From contig JBBCJM010000004.1 of NCBI GenBank assembly GCA_037190175.1, forward strand, positions 1 through 64,000: a stretch of DNA of 64,000 bases, read 5' to 3'. Below the pieces are notes generated by a model, which saw only the letters and a list, made by a program, of their open reading frames with translations, was not told where the DNA came from and did no database searches. Below, one piece after another: positions 1 to 7,919 of the stretch. The stretch's first letter is position 1, and the number at the start of each line of letters is the position of its first letter. Source of the stretch: JBBCJM01 sp037190175 (GTDB lineage: Bacteria > Pseudomonadota > Alphaproteobacteria > Rhodobacterales > Rhodobacteraceae). Both the position numbers and the translations under genes were made by a program.

Positions 1-28
1 CCCCCCCCCGCCGGTCGCTGCCGTCAGG

Positions 29-382
29 TCACTCGCCCCGGCGGGTGCGGCGCGCGGGCGAGGTGGGGCCGGGGGTGGGGCCGGCCTCGTCCAGCGTCGA
101 GGTGGCGCCGGGCCCGCCCGCCAGATCCCGGTCCATCGCCGAGGTGGGGCCGGGGGTCGGGCCCAGATCGTCCTCCAGCTCCCCCGGCGCGGATTCGCCG
201 GCCGCCCGGGGCGGATTGGCCTGCGGCGGGTCGCCGATCCAGCCCCGCGCCTCGCCGTTGGCCGCGCCGATCTCGGCCTGCGCCTGCTGCCAGTGGCGCG
301 CCTCGCAGCCCTCGGGCCGCCCCTCGTTCTCCCAGATCTCGTAGGCGCGTCTGCGGACCTGTTCCTCGTGATGCTGCTGCAT
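29..382 (-). CDS. DUF2934 domain small protein
   Basis: A 117-residue soluble protein of unknown function. The first ~30 residues (HHEEQVRRRAYEIWEN...) are a DUF2934 domain, a short helical module common in small alphaproteobacterial stress-associated proteins. The rest is low-complexity, rich in Pro, Gly and acidic residues, and contains GPTPGPTS twice, matching a near-repeat in the DNA. The start at 382 is chosen because GGAGG lies 7 nt upstream; a longer in-frame reading to 469 has no such site. The gene diverges from the SDR at 532, and the gap holds a GGAAC-type promoter facing each way, so it is probably in the general stress regulon (inference). Biochemical role not known. Confidence 0.75.
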   Translation of the reverse strand: MQQHHEEQVRRRAYEIWENEGRPEGCEARHWQQAQAEIGAANGEARGWIGDPPQANPPRAAGESAPGELEDDLGPTPGPTSAMDRDLAGGPGATSTLDEAGPTPGPTSPARRTRRGE

Positions 383-438
383 TCTGCGACCTCCATGCCA
401 TCGCCGCGTGGCCCCCCAGCGGACCGCCGCGCATCGCC

Positions 439-464
439 AACCGGCGCTGCGGCGGCTTTGTTCC
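439..464 (-). promoter_or_regulatory. EcfG-type promoter for the DUF2934 gene
   Basis: On the minus strand GGAAC (464-460) is followed after 18 nt by GTT (441-439). This is the GGAAC-N18/19-TT layout of alphaproteobacterial general-stress sigma factors (EcfG, RpoE2, SigT). The -10 lies about 57 nt before the start codon. It is the mirror image of the promoter at 473-498. Confidence 0.6.
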
Positions 465-472
465 AGCACCGG

Positions 473-498
473 GGAACAAGCCCGCCCGCCCGCGGGTT
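473..498 (+). promoter_or_regulatory. EcfG-type promoter for the SDR gene
   Basis: GGAAC (473-477), 18 nt, then GTT (496-498), about 34 nt before the ATG at 532. The -35 elements of this promoter and its divergent partner form an inverted repeat (TTGTTCC ... GGAACAA), so two polymerases would bind back to back. Confidence 0.62.
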
Positions 499-531
499 CG
501 GAGGCGGTGCCGAACCGAAGGAGCCCCGCGA

Positions 532-1560
532 ATGGCCAATTCCCCCTCCACCGACGACCTGCGCCACCCCGAGCCGGGGGTGATCGACCAGCGGCAGGGC
601 CAGATCGACCCCGCCGGCCGGCACCGCGCCGACCCCGACGCGCGGCCCGACCCGAACACCAAGCAGCCCGGCGGCAGCGGCGAGGGTCTGAAGCCCGAAC
701 TGGCCCGCAGCTATCCCAGGCCCCCCTTCCCCCGGCAGACGCAGGACCTGCCCGGCCTGACCGGCGCGATGGACCCCCGCCCCGACCATGGAGAGGAAAG
801 CTGGCGCGGCGCGGGCCGGCTGGAGGGGATGGCCGCGCTGATCACCGGCGGCGACAGCGGCATCGGCCGGGCCGTGGCCATCGCCTTCGCCCGCGAGGGG
901 GCGGACGTGGCGATCTCCTACCTCAACGAGACCGAGGACGCCGCCGACACCGCCCGGCTGGTCGAGGAGGCCGGGCGGCGCTGCCTGCGGCTGCCCGGCG
1001 ACATCGCCGACCCCGGCCATTGCCGCGCGATCGTGGAGCGGGTGGTGCGCGACTTCGGCCGGATCGACGTGCTGGTGAACAACGCCGCCCACCAGCAGAC
1101 CTTCGAGCGGCTGGAGGAGATCCCCGACGAGGAATGGCGCCGCACCTTCGCGGTGAACCTGGACGCGATGTTCTACCTGGCCAAGGCGGCGGTGCCGCAT
1201 ATGGGCGAGGGGGCCTCGATCATCAACACGGCCTCGGTCAACGCCGACAAGCCGAACCCCACGCTGCTGGCCTATGCCACCACCAAGGGGGCGATCCAGA
1301 ACTTCACCGCCGGGCTGGCGCAGATGCTGGCCGAACGCGGGATCCGGGCGAACTGCGTGGCCCCGGGGCCGGTCTGGACCCCGCTGATCCCGGCCTCGAT
1401 GCCTGGCGAGAAGGTCTCGGAATTCGGCGCCGGCTATCCGATGGGCCGCCCCGCCCAGCCGGTGGAACTCGCCTCGGCCTATGTGATGCTGGCCGAGCCG
1501 ATGTCGAGCTATGTCTCCGGCGCCACCATCGCGGTGACCGGCGGGCAGCCGATCCTCTAG
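532..1560 (+). CDS. SDR family oxidoreductase with extended N-terminus
   Basis: A 342-residue NAD(P)-dependent short-chain dehydrogenase of the YghA/YhdF type often found in stress regulons. Residues 1-95 are a Pro/Asp-rich extension containing QRQGQID and PRPPFPRQTQ. The Rossmann domain follows: TGGDSGIG at 105-112, NNAA at 183-186, catalytic Ser235, and Tyr248-x3-Lys252. The protein is about 90 residues longer than a classical SDR, which fits this subfamily. GGAG lies about 9 nt before the ATG and a GGAAC promoter lies upstream. Substrate unknown; general carbonyl or aldehyde reduction under stress is the family expectation, not shown here. Confidence 0.85.
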   Translation: MANSPSTDDLRHPEPGVIDQRQGQIDPAGRHRADPDARPDPNTKQPGGSGEGLKPELARSYPRPPFPRQTQDLPGLTGAMDPRPDHGEESWRGAGRLEGMAALITGGDSGIGRAVAIAFAREGADVAISYLNETEDAADTARLVEEAGRRCLRLPGDIADPGHCRAIVERVVRDFGRIDVLVNNAAHQQTFERLEEIPDEEWRRTFAVNLDAMFYLAKAAVPHMGEGASIINTASVNADKPNPTLLAYATTKGAIQNFTAGLAQMLAERGIRANCVAPGPVWTPLIPASMPGEKVSEFGAGYPMGRPAQPVELASAYVMLAEPMSSYVSGATIAVTGGQPIL

Positions 1561-1577
1561 GTGCGCACCCAGCCCCG

Positions 1578-1715
1578 GCCCCGGGGGCCAGCCCCCGGAC
1601 CCCCGGAGTACTTGGACCAAGATGAGGGACAGTTTGATTCGAATTGTCCCCCCCCTCCTGCTTTCATCTTGGCAGAAATACTCTCGGGGGGTCCGGGGGG
1701 CAGACGGCCCCCGGG
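1578..1715. repeat. Large nested intergenic palindrome
   Basis: The gap between the convergent SDR and treZ genes is a long imperfect inverted repeat. The left arm (about 1578-1625) contains CCCCCGGACCCCC and CCAAGATGA. The right arm (about 1662-1715) contains their complements. The centre carries a second hairpin, GGGACA (1626-1631) with TGTCCC (1645-1650), around a perfect ATTCGAAT (1637-1644). It could act as a bidirectional terminator. The size and nesting look like a dispersed intergenic repeat family, but copy number cannot be judged from one window. Confidence 0.7.
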
Positions 1716-1741
1716 CGTTCTCCGCCCGCGCGACGGCGGCG

Positions 1742-3490
1742 CTATTCCACCCACAGCCGGAAGGACGGCCGGCCGTCGCCCGGCTGGCCTAGGGCGAAGA
1801 GCGGCGCGCCGTGGCGGGTCTCGGAATAGAGCTGCGCGCCCCCGAAGCAGGCGGCGAGGCGGACGGTTCCGTCGCGGCAGGGCCAGCGGACGGTCAGCGC
1901 CCTCGGCCCGCAGGGCCGCGCCTCGGCCGGGCCGGCGCGGCCGGAGCGGTAGAGCGGCAGCAGCACCTCGCGCCGCAGCCGGAGCAGATCCCCCGTCGCC
2001 TCCAGCCAGACCGGCGAGGGCGCGCCGGCATAGGGGCAGGCCAGCCGGGTCAGGTCGGGGTCCATCGGCGGGATCATCTGTTCGGCAAAGCCCGGCTCCT
2101 GCCCGAAGTGCTTCACCCGGCCCTCGCACATGTCCTTCGCCAGCTGGCCGGAGAAATCGGCGAACCACGGGAAGGGGGCCTGCGAGCCCGCCTCCTCGCC
2201 CATGAAGATCATCGGGGTCCAGGGCGCCGAGAGCAGCAGCGCATGGGCCACCAGCGCCGTCTCCTGCCCCACCAGGGTGATCAGCCGCTCGCCCCGCGCC
2301 CGGTTGCCGGCCTGGTCGTGGTTGAGGTTGAAGTTGATCATGCTCGACCAGGGCAGCCGGCCCGAGGGGTCGCCCTTGGCCCGGGTGCCGTCGCGCTTCG
2401 GCTGGCCCTGCCAGACCCGCCCCTCGCGCAGCGCCAGGCACAGGTGGCCCAGCGCGGCGCCGCCGGCATAGGGGCGGTAGTAGTGCTGCGTCTCGCCCGT
2501 CAGCAGCACGTGCAGCGCGTGGTGGTAGTCGTCGTTCCACTCGGCGTCGTAGAGGCCGGCCGAGGGCTCGATCAGTTCGTTGATGTTGCGGCAGTCCTCG
2601 GTCATCAGGTGGATCGGGCGGCCCGGGTTGCCGGCGCGCAGCCGGCGGGCCATCTCGTGCAGGAAGGGCGGATCGCCGTCGTCGGCCAGCCGGTCGGCGG
2701 CGTCGAAGCGCAGCCCGTCGAAGCCGTAGTCCCGGGTCCAGCACAGCGCGCAGGCGATGAAATATTCCCGCACCGGGGCCTTGGCGAAGTCGATGGACCG
2801 GCCCCAGTCGTTGGAATCCTCGCGGAAGAACTCGGGGCAGGCGGCGACCAGATGGCAGCCCTGCGGGCCGAAATGGTTGAACACCACGTCGAGCCAGGCG
2901 CACATCCCCAGGCCGTGGATGGCATCGACCAGCGCCGCGAGATCCTCGGGCGAGCCGTAGGGGGCGAAGGGCGCATGGGGCAGCACCCCGTCGTAGCCCC
3001 AGCCCTGCCGGCCGGGAAACAGCCCCACCGGCATCAGCTCGACCGCGGTCACGCCCAGGTCGGCCAGCCGGCGCAGGGCGGGCGAGCGGGCGGCGGCGCG
3101 GAAGGTGCCCTCGGGGGTGAAGCTGCCGATGTGGATCTCGCAGACCACCATCTCGTCCATCGGCCGGTCCGGGAAGGGCCGGCGGTTGCGGCGCAGCCGG
3201 GCGGGATCGAACAGAAGCGAGGGCGGCTCCACCCCCTCCTGCCGGCGCGAGGCGGGGTCCGAGATGGTCTGCCCGTCCACCACGAAGGCATAGGCCATCC
3301 CCTCGGCCGCCGGATAGCGGCCGCGGTGGACGCCCTGCGGGTCGCGTTCCAGCGGCAGCAGGCGCCGGCCCAGCCGCAGCTCCACCCGGCCCGCCGAGGG
3401 CGCCCACAGCGCGAAGGCCCAGTCGCCCGCCCCGGCCGGCACCGCGCCCCACATCGGCGCCAGGGCCACGCCCCCCTGCATGTCGTTCAT
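1742..3490 (-). CDS. treZ: Malto-oligosyltrehalose trehalohydrolase-like GH13 enzyme
   Basis: A 582-residue cytoplasmic glycoside hydrolase family 13 protein. TreZ releases trehalose from maltooligosyltrehalose made by TreY. An N-terminal beta-sandwich (about 1-105) precedes the catalytic barrel. DVVFNH is at 201-206, the nucleophile is Asp263 in GLRFDAADRL, the acid/base is Glu298 in MTEDC, and the third carboxylate is Asp392 in NHDQAGNR. Length is typical for TreZ. The start at 3490 follows GGGGGA by 7 nt; the longer reading to 3634 would cover the promoter region. No treY is visible, so the partner must lie elsewhere or this is a TreZ-like amylase. A GGAAC promoter faces this gene, consistent with trehalose as a stress solute. 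Confidence 0.85.
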   Translation of the reverse strand: MNDMQGGVALAPMWGAVPAGAGDWAFALWAPSAGRVELRLGRRLLPLERDPQGVHRGRYPAAEGMAYAFVVDGQTISDPASRRQEGVEPPSLLFDPARLRRNRRPFPDRPMDEMVVCEIHIGSFTPEGTFRAAARSPALRRLADLGVTAVELMPVGLFPGRQGWGYDGVLPHAPFAPYGSPEDLAALVDAIHGLGMCAWLDVVFNHFGPQGCHLVAACPEFFREDSNDWGRSIDFAKAPVREYFIACALCWTRDYGFDGLRFDAADRLADDGDPPFLHEMARRLRAGNPGRPIHLMTEDCRNINELIEPSAGLYDAEWNDDYHHALHVLLTGETQHYYRPYAGGAALGHLCLALREGRVWQGQPKRDGTRAKGDPSGRLPWSSMINFNLNHDQAGNRARGERLITLVGQETALVAHALLLSAPWTPMIFMGEEAGSQAPFPWFADFSGQLAKDMCEGRVKHFGQEPGFAEQMIPPMDPDLTRLACPYAGAPSPVWLEATGDLLRLRREVLLPLYRSGRAGPAEARPCGPRALTVRWPCRDGTVRLAACFGGAQLYSETRHGAPLFALGQPGDGRPSFRLWVE

Positions 3491-3519
3491 CCGCTCGTCC
3501 CCCAAGGGTTGCCGGGGAA

Positions 3520-3545
3520 AAGGCGGCCCGGCGCCGGATTGTTCC
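3520..3545 (-). promoter_or_regulatory. EcfG-type promoter candidate for treZ
   Basis: Minus-strand GGAAC (3545-3541), 18 nt, then CTT (3522-3520), which fits the looser GGAAC-N19-TT consensus. It lies about 30 nt before the treZ ATG and mirrors the rightward promoter at 3558-3583: the two -35 regions form the inverted repeat GATTGTTCC ... GGAACAATC. Confidence 0.5.
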
Positions 3546-3557
3546 CCCGCGCGGGGC

Positions 3558-3583
3558 GGAACAATCGGCCCAGCCGGCGGGTT
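3558..3583 (+). promoter_or_regulatory. EcfG-type promoter for the small membrane protein
   Basis: GGAAC (3558-3562), 18 nt, GTT (3581-3583), 29 nt before the ATG at 3612. Same geometry as the promoter at 473-498. Confidence 0.62.
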
Positions 3584-3611
3584 TCCCGCCGAACATCCAT
3601 GGAGAGCGCCG

Positions 3612-3827
3612 ATGACCGCCCGCCGCCTTGCCACGCTGATCCTCGTCGGGCTTGCCGGCTATGCGCTGAAGACGCTGGTCGCGCAGCGGGCCGCGGCGGA
3701 GGCTCCCGGCTTCCGCTACGTGCGCCCGGCCGGGCCGGAGGCGATGGAGGCCCCGCCGGACGACTGGGACAGGATCGACGAGATGTCGGACGAATCCTTC
3801 CCCGCCAGCGATCCGCCTTCGTATTGA
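3612..3827 (+). CDS. Small membrane protein with SDESFPASDPP tail
   Basis: A 71-residue protein. Residues 4-23 (RRLATLILVGLAGYALKTLV) form a single membrane segment. The tail DEMSDESFPASDPPSY is a conserved motif at the C-terminus of many tiny alphaproteobacterial proteins of unknown function. The start at 3612 is supported by GGAGAG 6 nt upstream and by the stress promoter just before it; an in-frame reading from 3480 would run through the promoter. It diverges from treZ. The likely role is in general stress; no activity can be assigned. Confidence 0.72.
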   Translation: MTARRLATLILVGLAGYALKTLVAQRAAAEAPGFRYVRPAGPEAMEAPPDDWDRIDEMSDESFPASDPPSY

Positions 3828-3849
3828 AGCCCCCGCGGGGCGCGACGGT

Positions 3850-4761
3850 TCACCCCCAGTCCCGCGCCACCGCGGCGGCCAGTTCCCGGCGGAAGCGGTC
3901 GATGGTGTATTCGGCAAAGCTCGACAACTGCCGTCCGCGCTTGGTCACCACCCAGGCGGTGATCATCGCGCGTTCCGCCAGCGGGCGGCGGGTGAGGCCG
4001 GGCATGTAGACCTCGGCCACCGAGAACTCGTCGATCACCGCCACCCCCAGCCCGTGCCGCACCAGGCTGACCACGGTCTGCGCGAAGCGCCCGCGCATGG
4101 TATGGCGCGGCGTGATCCCGGCCTCGCGGAACGGGCGGGCGAGGATCTCGCCATAGGGGTCGTTCGGGTCCACCCCCACGAAGTCCTCGGCGGCCAGGTC
4201 GTGGACCGAGATGACCGCCTGCCCCGCCAGCCGGTGCCCGTCCGGCACGATCGCCACCAGCCGGCCCTGCGCCAGCGGTTCGCTGTGCAGCGCCGGGTTC
4301 TCGATGGGCGAGCTCATCAGCACGAACTCGCCGCGTTCCAGCAGTAGGTAGTCGGCGGTTTCCTCGATCTTCAGGATGTTGAGGTCGATGAACAGGTCGG
4401 GGAACCGCTGGCGCACCCGGCGGATGGCGCGGGCGGCGATGAACTGGGCGATGGAGGGGGCCGAGGCGAAGCCCAGCCGCACGTCCTCCCCCTTCTGCAA
4501 CGAGGCCACGGCGGCGTTCAGGTTGTCCATCTGCCGGTGGAGCTGATGCACGATCTCGAAGATCGCCGTGGCCTCGATGGAGGGCACGAAGAGCCCCGCC
4601 TTGCGCTCGAAGAGCCTGATGCCCAGCGATTCCTCGGTGTGCTTCACCAGCCGCGAGATGCCGGGGGCCGAGACGTTCAGCAGCTTCGCCGCGCCCTGGA
4701 TGGTGCCCGCCATCATCACGGCGCGGATCACCTCGACCTGGCGCAGGGTGAGCTCCTTCAT
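3850..4761 (-). CDS. LysR-family transcriptional regulator
   Basis: A 303-residue LTTR. The winged HTH is at about 4-63 (LRQVEVIRAVMMAGTIQGAAKLLNVS..), followed by a linker helix and a two-lobed effector-binding domain from about residue 92. It is the last gene of the leftward operon that starts at 9823, 9 nt after the isomerase gene, with little ribosome-binding signal of its own, so it is probably co-translated. It presumably responds to a substrate or intermediate of that operon (inference). It belongs to the LysR branch with a KHTEESLG helix typical of opine/amino-acid-type regulators, but the effector cannot be predicted. Confidence 0.88.
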   Translation of the reverse strand: MKELTLRQVEVIRAVMMAGTIQGAAKLLNVSAPGISRLVKHTEESLGIRLFERKAGLFVPSIEATAIFEIVHQLHRQMDNLNAAVASLQKGEDVRLGFASAPSIAQFIAARAIRRVRQRFPDLFIDLNILKIEETADYLLLERGEFVLMSSPIENPALHSEPLAQGRLVAIVPDGHRLAGQAVISVHDLAAEDFVGVDPNDPYGEILARPFREAGITPRHTMRGRFAQTVVSLVRHGLGVAVIDEFSVAEVYMPGLTRRPLAERAMITAWVVTKRGRQLSSFAEYTIDRFRRELAAAVARDWG

Positions 4762-4770
4762 GGCCGGATG

Positions 4771-5592
4771 CTACGCCCGCCCCGCCGCGCGCAGCACCGC
4801 CAGCGTGGCGGCGCGGGCGATCTCGGCCCGGCCCTGCGCGTCGATCCGGCCGGCCAGCGAACGGGTGGGCACCTCGACGCTGATCGTCACGCCCTCGGGG
4901 ATGGCGCGGGCCAGCCCGATCAGGTCGATGCCGCCGAAGCCGGGGAACATCCGCTCGCCCCGGGCGATGGCGATCAGCGCCGCGTCCGAGGGGTCGTAGG
5001 GCACCGGGCCGTCGCAGATCTGCACATAATTCACCATGGCAGGCGGCAGAGCGGCGATCTGGTCGAGCGTGGTGGTGGAACGGTCGACGTGCAGCGCATC
5101 GACCAGCACCCCGCCGTTCGGCCGCCCGGCGTCCCGCACCACCCGCAGCGCCGCGGTCAGGTCGGGCACCGCGGTCCAGGGCATGAACTCCAGATCCGCG
5201 GTCAGCCGGCGGGGGGCGGCCATGTCGCAGAAGCGGGCGAAGCTTTCGGTCAGCCGGGCCGGCTCGGGGTCGTCGCCGGCCACCAGCACATGCCGCGCCT
5301 CCAGCGCCGCGCAGCGGTCGCAGAAACGGTCGAAGAGCGGCCAGTCGTTCTCGGGCTTCAGCCGGACGATCTCCACGTCGCCCACGGTGACCCCGGTGTC
5401 GGCCAAGGCCGCCCGCACCTCGGCCAGCACCCGGTCGTCGGTCAGCAGCGGATAGTCGGCCTCGCCCCCCGCCGGCAGGATGCGCAGGCCGACCATCCGG
5501 TAGCCGGTGGCCGCGGCGATGCGCACGGCCTCGACCGGGCCGACATCGAAGGTGGTGAGGAAGGCGAGGGAAAGCGGATGGGTCATGGTCAT
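4771..5592 (-). CDS. Sugar phosphate isomerase/epimerase-type TIM barrel
   Basis: A 273-residue protein of the AP-endonuclease-2/xylose-isomerase-like TIM-barrel superfamily. This family includes inosose dehydratase (IolE), hydroxypyruvate isomerase and 3-dehydroshikimate dehydratases. Visible elements are an N-terminal LAFLTTFDVGP strand, DLEFMPWTAV with the metal-binding Glu, LVDALHVDRS, QICDGP and a C-terminal ISVEVPTRS. The start at 5592 overlaps the preceding stop (ATGA), which signals translational coupling; a longer open frame to 5868 lies inside the NIPSNAP gene. It sits with a Gfo/Idh dehydrogenase and flavoproteins, which suggests dehydration or isomerisation of a cyclic polyol or ketone (inference). 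Confidence 0.8.
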   Translation of the reverse strand: MTMTHPLSLAFLTTFDVGPVEAVRIAAATGYRMVGLRILPAGGEADYPLLTDDRVLAEVRAALADTGVTVGDVEIVRLKPENDWPLFDRFCDRCAALEARHVLVAGDDPEPARLTESFARFCDMAAPRRLTADLEFMPWTAVPDLTAALRVVRDAGRPNGGVLVDALHVDRSTTTLDQIAALPPAMVNYVQICDGPVPYDPSDAALIAIARGERMFPGFGGIDLIGLARAIPEGVTISVEVPTRSLAGRIDAQGRAEIARAATLAVLRAAGRA

Positions 5593-6200
5593 TTCAGCGG
5601 CGAGAAGGGCAGCGGCAGGGCGATCTGGCTGGTCATGTCCGGGGTCAGCCAGTCCGGCCCGCCCTTGGGGGGCCACTTGCCATCGGCCACCGACTTCGCC
5701 CGCGCCTCCGCCCGGGCGGCGAGGCTGGCATAGGGCCAGATCTGCGTCAGCCGCGGCGCACCGTCCAGCCCGTACATCGCCACGGTCAGCCTGGAATACT
5801 CCTCCCGCCCGGGCACGGCATTGCGCCATTTCTCGGCGGTAGGGGCCAGCCCGTTCAGCCGGGCGCAATAGGTGCGGAACTCGTAGACCGGGCCGAAGGT
5901 CCCCGGCTCCACCGGCGGCAGGAAGTCCAGCGCGCGGTAGCTCTCCATGCTCAGCCCCGCCAGATGCTCGACGCAGCCGAAGGGGTTGTCGGAGAGCAGG
6001 GCGCGCTCCCGCTCGGCCATCAGGGTCTCAATACTGTCGAAGGCGCGCAGCAGGAACACCCGGTTCAGCGTACCGATGTCGGTGCCCCAGGCGCCGCAGA
6101 GCCGGCCCCGGCCCTCCGCCACCCATCGCTCGATCCCCGGGCCGGCCTTGCCCGCGCCGAAGATCACCGTGTCGAGGGTGGCGAGTTCGTAAAGGCTCAT
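5589..6200 (-). CDS. NIPSNAP-family protein
   Basis: A 203-residue protein with two ferredoxin-like alpha/beta repeats of the NIPSNAP/dimeric-barrel type: MSLYELATLDTVIFG at the start and GPVYEFRTYCARLNGL near residue 105. Such proteins often accompany flavin-dependent ring-oxidation genes, but their biochemical role is poorly defined. Its start overlaps the stop of the flavoprotein gene and its stop overlaps the isomerase start (both ATGA), so all three are translationally coupled. It may bind or isomerise an unstable intermediate (inference). Confidence 0.82.
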   Translation of the reverse strand: MSLYELATLDTVIFGAGKAGPGIERWVAEGRGRLCGAWGTDIGTLNRVFLLRAFDSIETLMAERERALLSDNPFGCVEHLAGLSMESYRALDFLPPVEPGTFGPVYEFRTYCARLNGLAPTAEKWRNAVPGREEYSRLTVAMYGLDGAPRLTQIWPYASLAARAEARAKSVADGKWPPKGGPDWLTPDMTSQIALPLPFSPLK

Positions 6201-7918
6201 GCTGTCTCCTCCTGTTCCGTGTGGAGCCCGGTCACGGGCTGGCCGGCCAGAACGCGGCCGGCGATGTAGCCGAAGGTCATCCCGGGGCCGAGGGTGATCC
6301 CGCCCGAGGGGTAATGCCCGCCCATGACCGAGGCCATGTCGTTGCCCACCGCGAAAAGCCCGAGGATCGGGGCGCCGCCGCCGTCCAGCACCCGCGCCGC
6401 GGGGTCGGTGACAAGGCCGGCGAAGGTGCCCAGGCTGCCGGGCTCGATCCGCACCGCGTAGAACGGCCCCCTGTCCAGCGGCGCCAGCGCGGGGTTGGGG
6501 CGGTGGTCGGGATCGCCCTGCACCCGGTTGTAGGGCGACCGGCCGCGGTGGAAGTCCGGGTCCTCGCCGCGGGCGGCGTGGCGGTTGAACCGGGCGATGG
6601 TCTCGGCCAGCGTGGCCTCGGGGATGTTGCAGGCCCGCGCGAGGTCGGCCAGCCGGCGGCCGCGCTTCAGGTAGCCGGACCGGATCGCGGGGCCCAGCGG
6701 GAAGGGGAAGGGCTTGGCCCAGCCCAGCCCCCAGCGCCTTTGCGCCCGGTGGTCGGCGATCAGCCAGCAGGTGGGGTGGCGGCCCGCAGGCGTGGCGGCC
6801 ACCAGCGCCGCCATGAAGTCGTGATAGCTGTCGGCCTCGTTCCCGAACCGCCTGCCGGCGGGGGTGACGGCGATGATCCCGGGCTTGGCGCGCTCCACCA
6901 GATGCGGGAAATGCGCGGTGGAGCCGTCGGGGCGGGGGACCAGCGAGACCGGCGCCATGGCGACGGCCGAGGCGAGGTCGCCGCTGACCGTGGCGCCCAT
7001 GCCCTCGCCCAGCCGCAGCCCGTCGCCGGTGTTCGACGGCGGCGCGGCGGAGCGGTGGGCCTTGCCGCCCGCCTGGGGCGCCAGAGCCTCCAGCCGCGCG
7101 GGGTCATGCGGGAAGCCGCCAGTGGCCAGCACCACGCCGCGCGCCGCCTGCACCAGCACTTCGCCGTCCGGCGTGGCCAGCCGCGCCCCGGTCACCCGCC
7201 CGTCCTCCTGCACCAGCGCCATCGCCGGGGCGCTGTCGATCAGCCGCACCCCGCGGTCCAGCGCCGAGCGCATCAGCCGCGCCACCAAGGCGTTACCGTT
7301 GAAAAGCCGCGTCCCGCGGCCGTGGCGGGCCAGATCGCCCAGATGCCGGGCGATCCGGCCGGCGGCATAGAGCGCCGAGCGCGGGCTGCGGCTGGCGCGG
7401 AAGAAATGCCCCATGTCGGCGCCGCTGCCGATCCCCATCCCCCACAGGCTGACCACATCCAGCGGCGGGCGCAGCTTGCGCGCCCAGTCCCCCAGCCCCC
7501 GCGCGTCATAGGGCATGGCCGAGACCGAACGCCCGCCCTCCAGCGCCCCGGGAGTGGCGTGGAAATCGGGGATCCGGTTGCCGTCGATCCACTCCACCGC
7601 GGTATGGTCGCGGAAGAACCCCACCATCTCCGGCCCGTTGTCCAGGAACACCGCCAGCCGCGGATCGCCCGCGCGGTTGCCGAGTTCGCTGCGCAGATAG
7701 GCCATCGGGCCCTCCGCCGGCTCCTCGATCCCCGCCGCCCGGGCCAGCGGGTTGCGCGGGATCCACAGCCACCCCCCGGACCAGGCCGAGGTGCCGCCGA
7801 ACACGGGCTCCTTCTCGGCCACCACCACCGTGAGGCCGAAATGCGCCGCCGTGACCGCGCAGGCCAGCCCCGCGGCGCCCGAGCCGACCACCAGCACATC
7901 GCAGCCGATGCGCTCCAT
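6197..7918 (-). CDS. FAD-binding-2 dehydrogenase (ketosteroid-dehydrogenase-like), copy 1
   Basis: A 573-residue flavoprotein of the fumarate reductase/3-ketosteroid Δ1-dehydrogenase superfamily. The dinucleotide site GSGAAG is at 12-17, followed by EKEPVFGGTSAWSGG. Near the C-terminus come VGNDMASVMGG and YPSGG, which keep the Tyr-x3-Gly pair used for ketone polarisation in KstD enzymes. It most likely introduces a C=C bond next to a carbonyl in a ring or chain. It is one of three such paralogues in 17 kb (also at 9965 and 21108). It lies 1 nt after the IclR gene and overlaps the NIPSNAP gene by 4 nt, so it belongs to the same operon. Substrate unknown. Confidence 0.85.
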   Translation of the reverse strand: MERIGCDVLVVGSGAAGLACAVTAAHFGLTVVVAEKEPVFGGTSAWSGGWLWIPRNPLARAAGIEEPAEGPMAYLRSELGNRAGDPRLAVFLDNGPEMVGFFRDHTAVEWIDGNRIPDFHATPGALEGGRSVSAMPYDARGLGDWARKLRPPLDVVSLWGMGIGSGADMGHFFRASRSPRSALYAAGRIARHLGDLARHGRGTRLFNGNALVARLMRSALDRGVRLIDSAPAMALVQEDGRVTGARLATPDGEVLVQAARGVVLATGGFPHDPARLEALAPQAGGKAHRSAAPPSNTGDGLRLGEGMGATVSGDLASAVAMAPVSLVPRPDGSTAHFPHLVERAKPGIIAVTPAGRRFGNEADSYHDFMAALVAATPAGRHPTCWLIADHRAQRRWGLGWAKPFPFPLGPAIRSGYLKRGRRLADLARACNIPEATLAETIARFNRHAARGEDPDFHRGRSPYNRVQGDPDHRPNPALAPLDRGPFYAVRIEPGSLGTFAGLVTDPAARVLDGGGAPILGLFAVGNDMASVMGGHYPSGGITLGPGMTFGYIAGRVLAGQPVTGLHTEQEETA

Positions 7919-7919
7919 C

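Noticed and set aside
1..28. Gene at the left edge
   Set aside because: The 28 bases before the DUF2934 stop are a C-run and GC-rich sequence; nothing can be supported.
1811..4009. Open frame of 732 codons on the plus strand
   Set aside because: Antisense to treZ and crossing the promoter region and the small gene at 3612; no recognisable domain.
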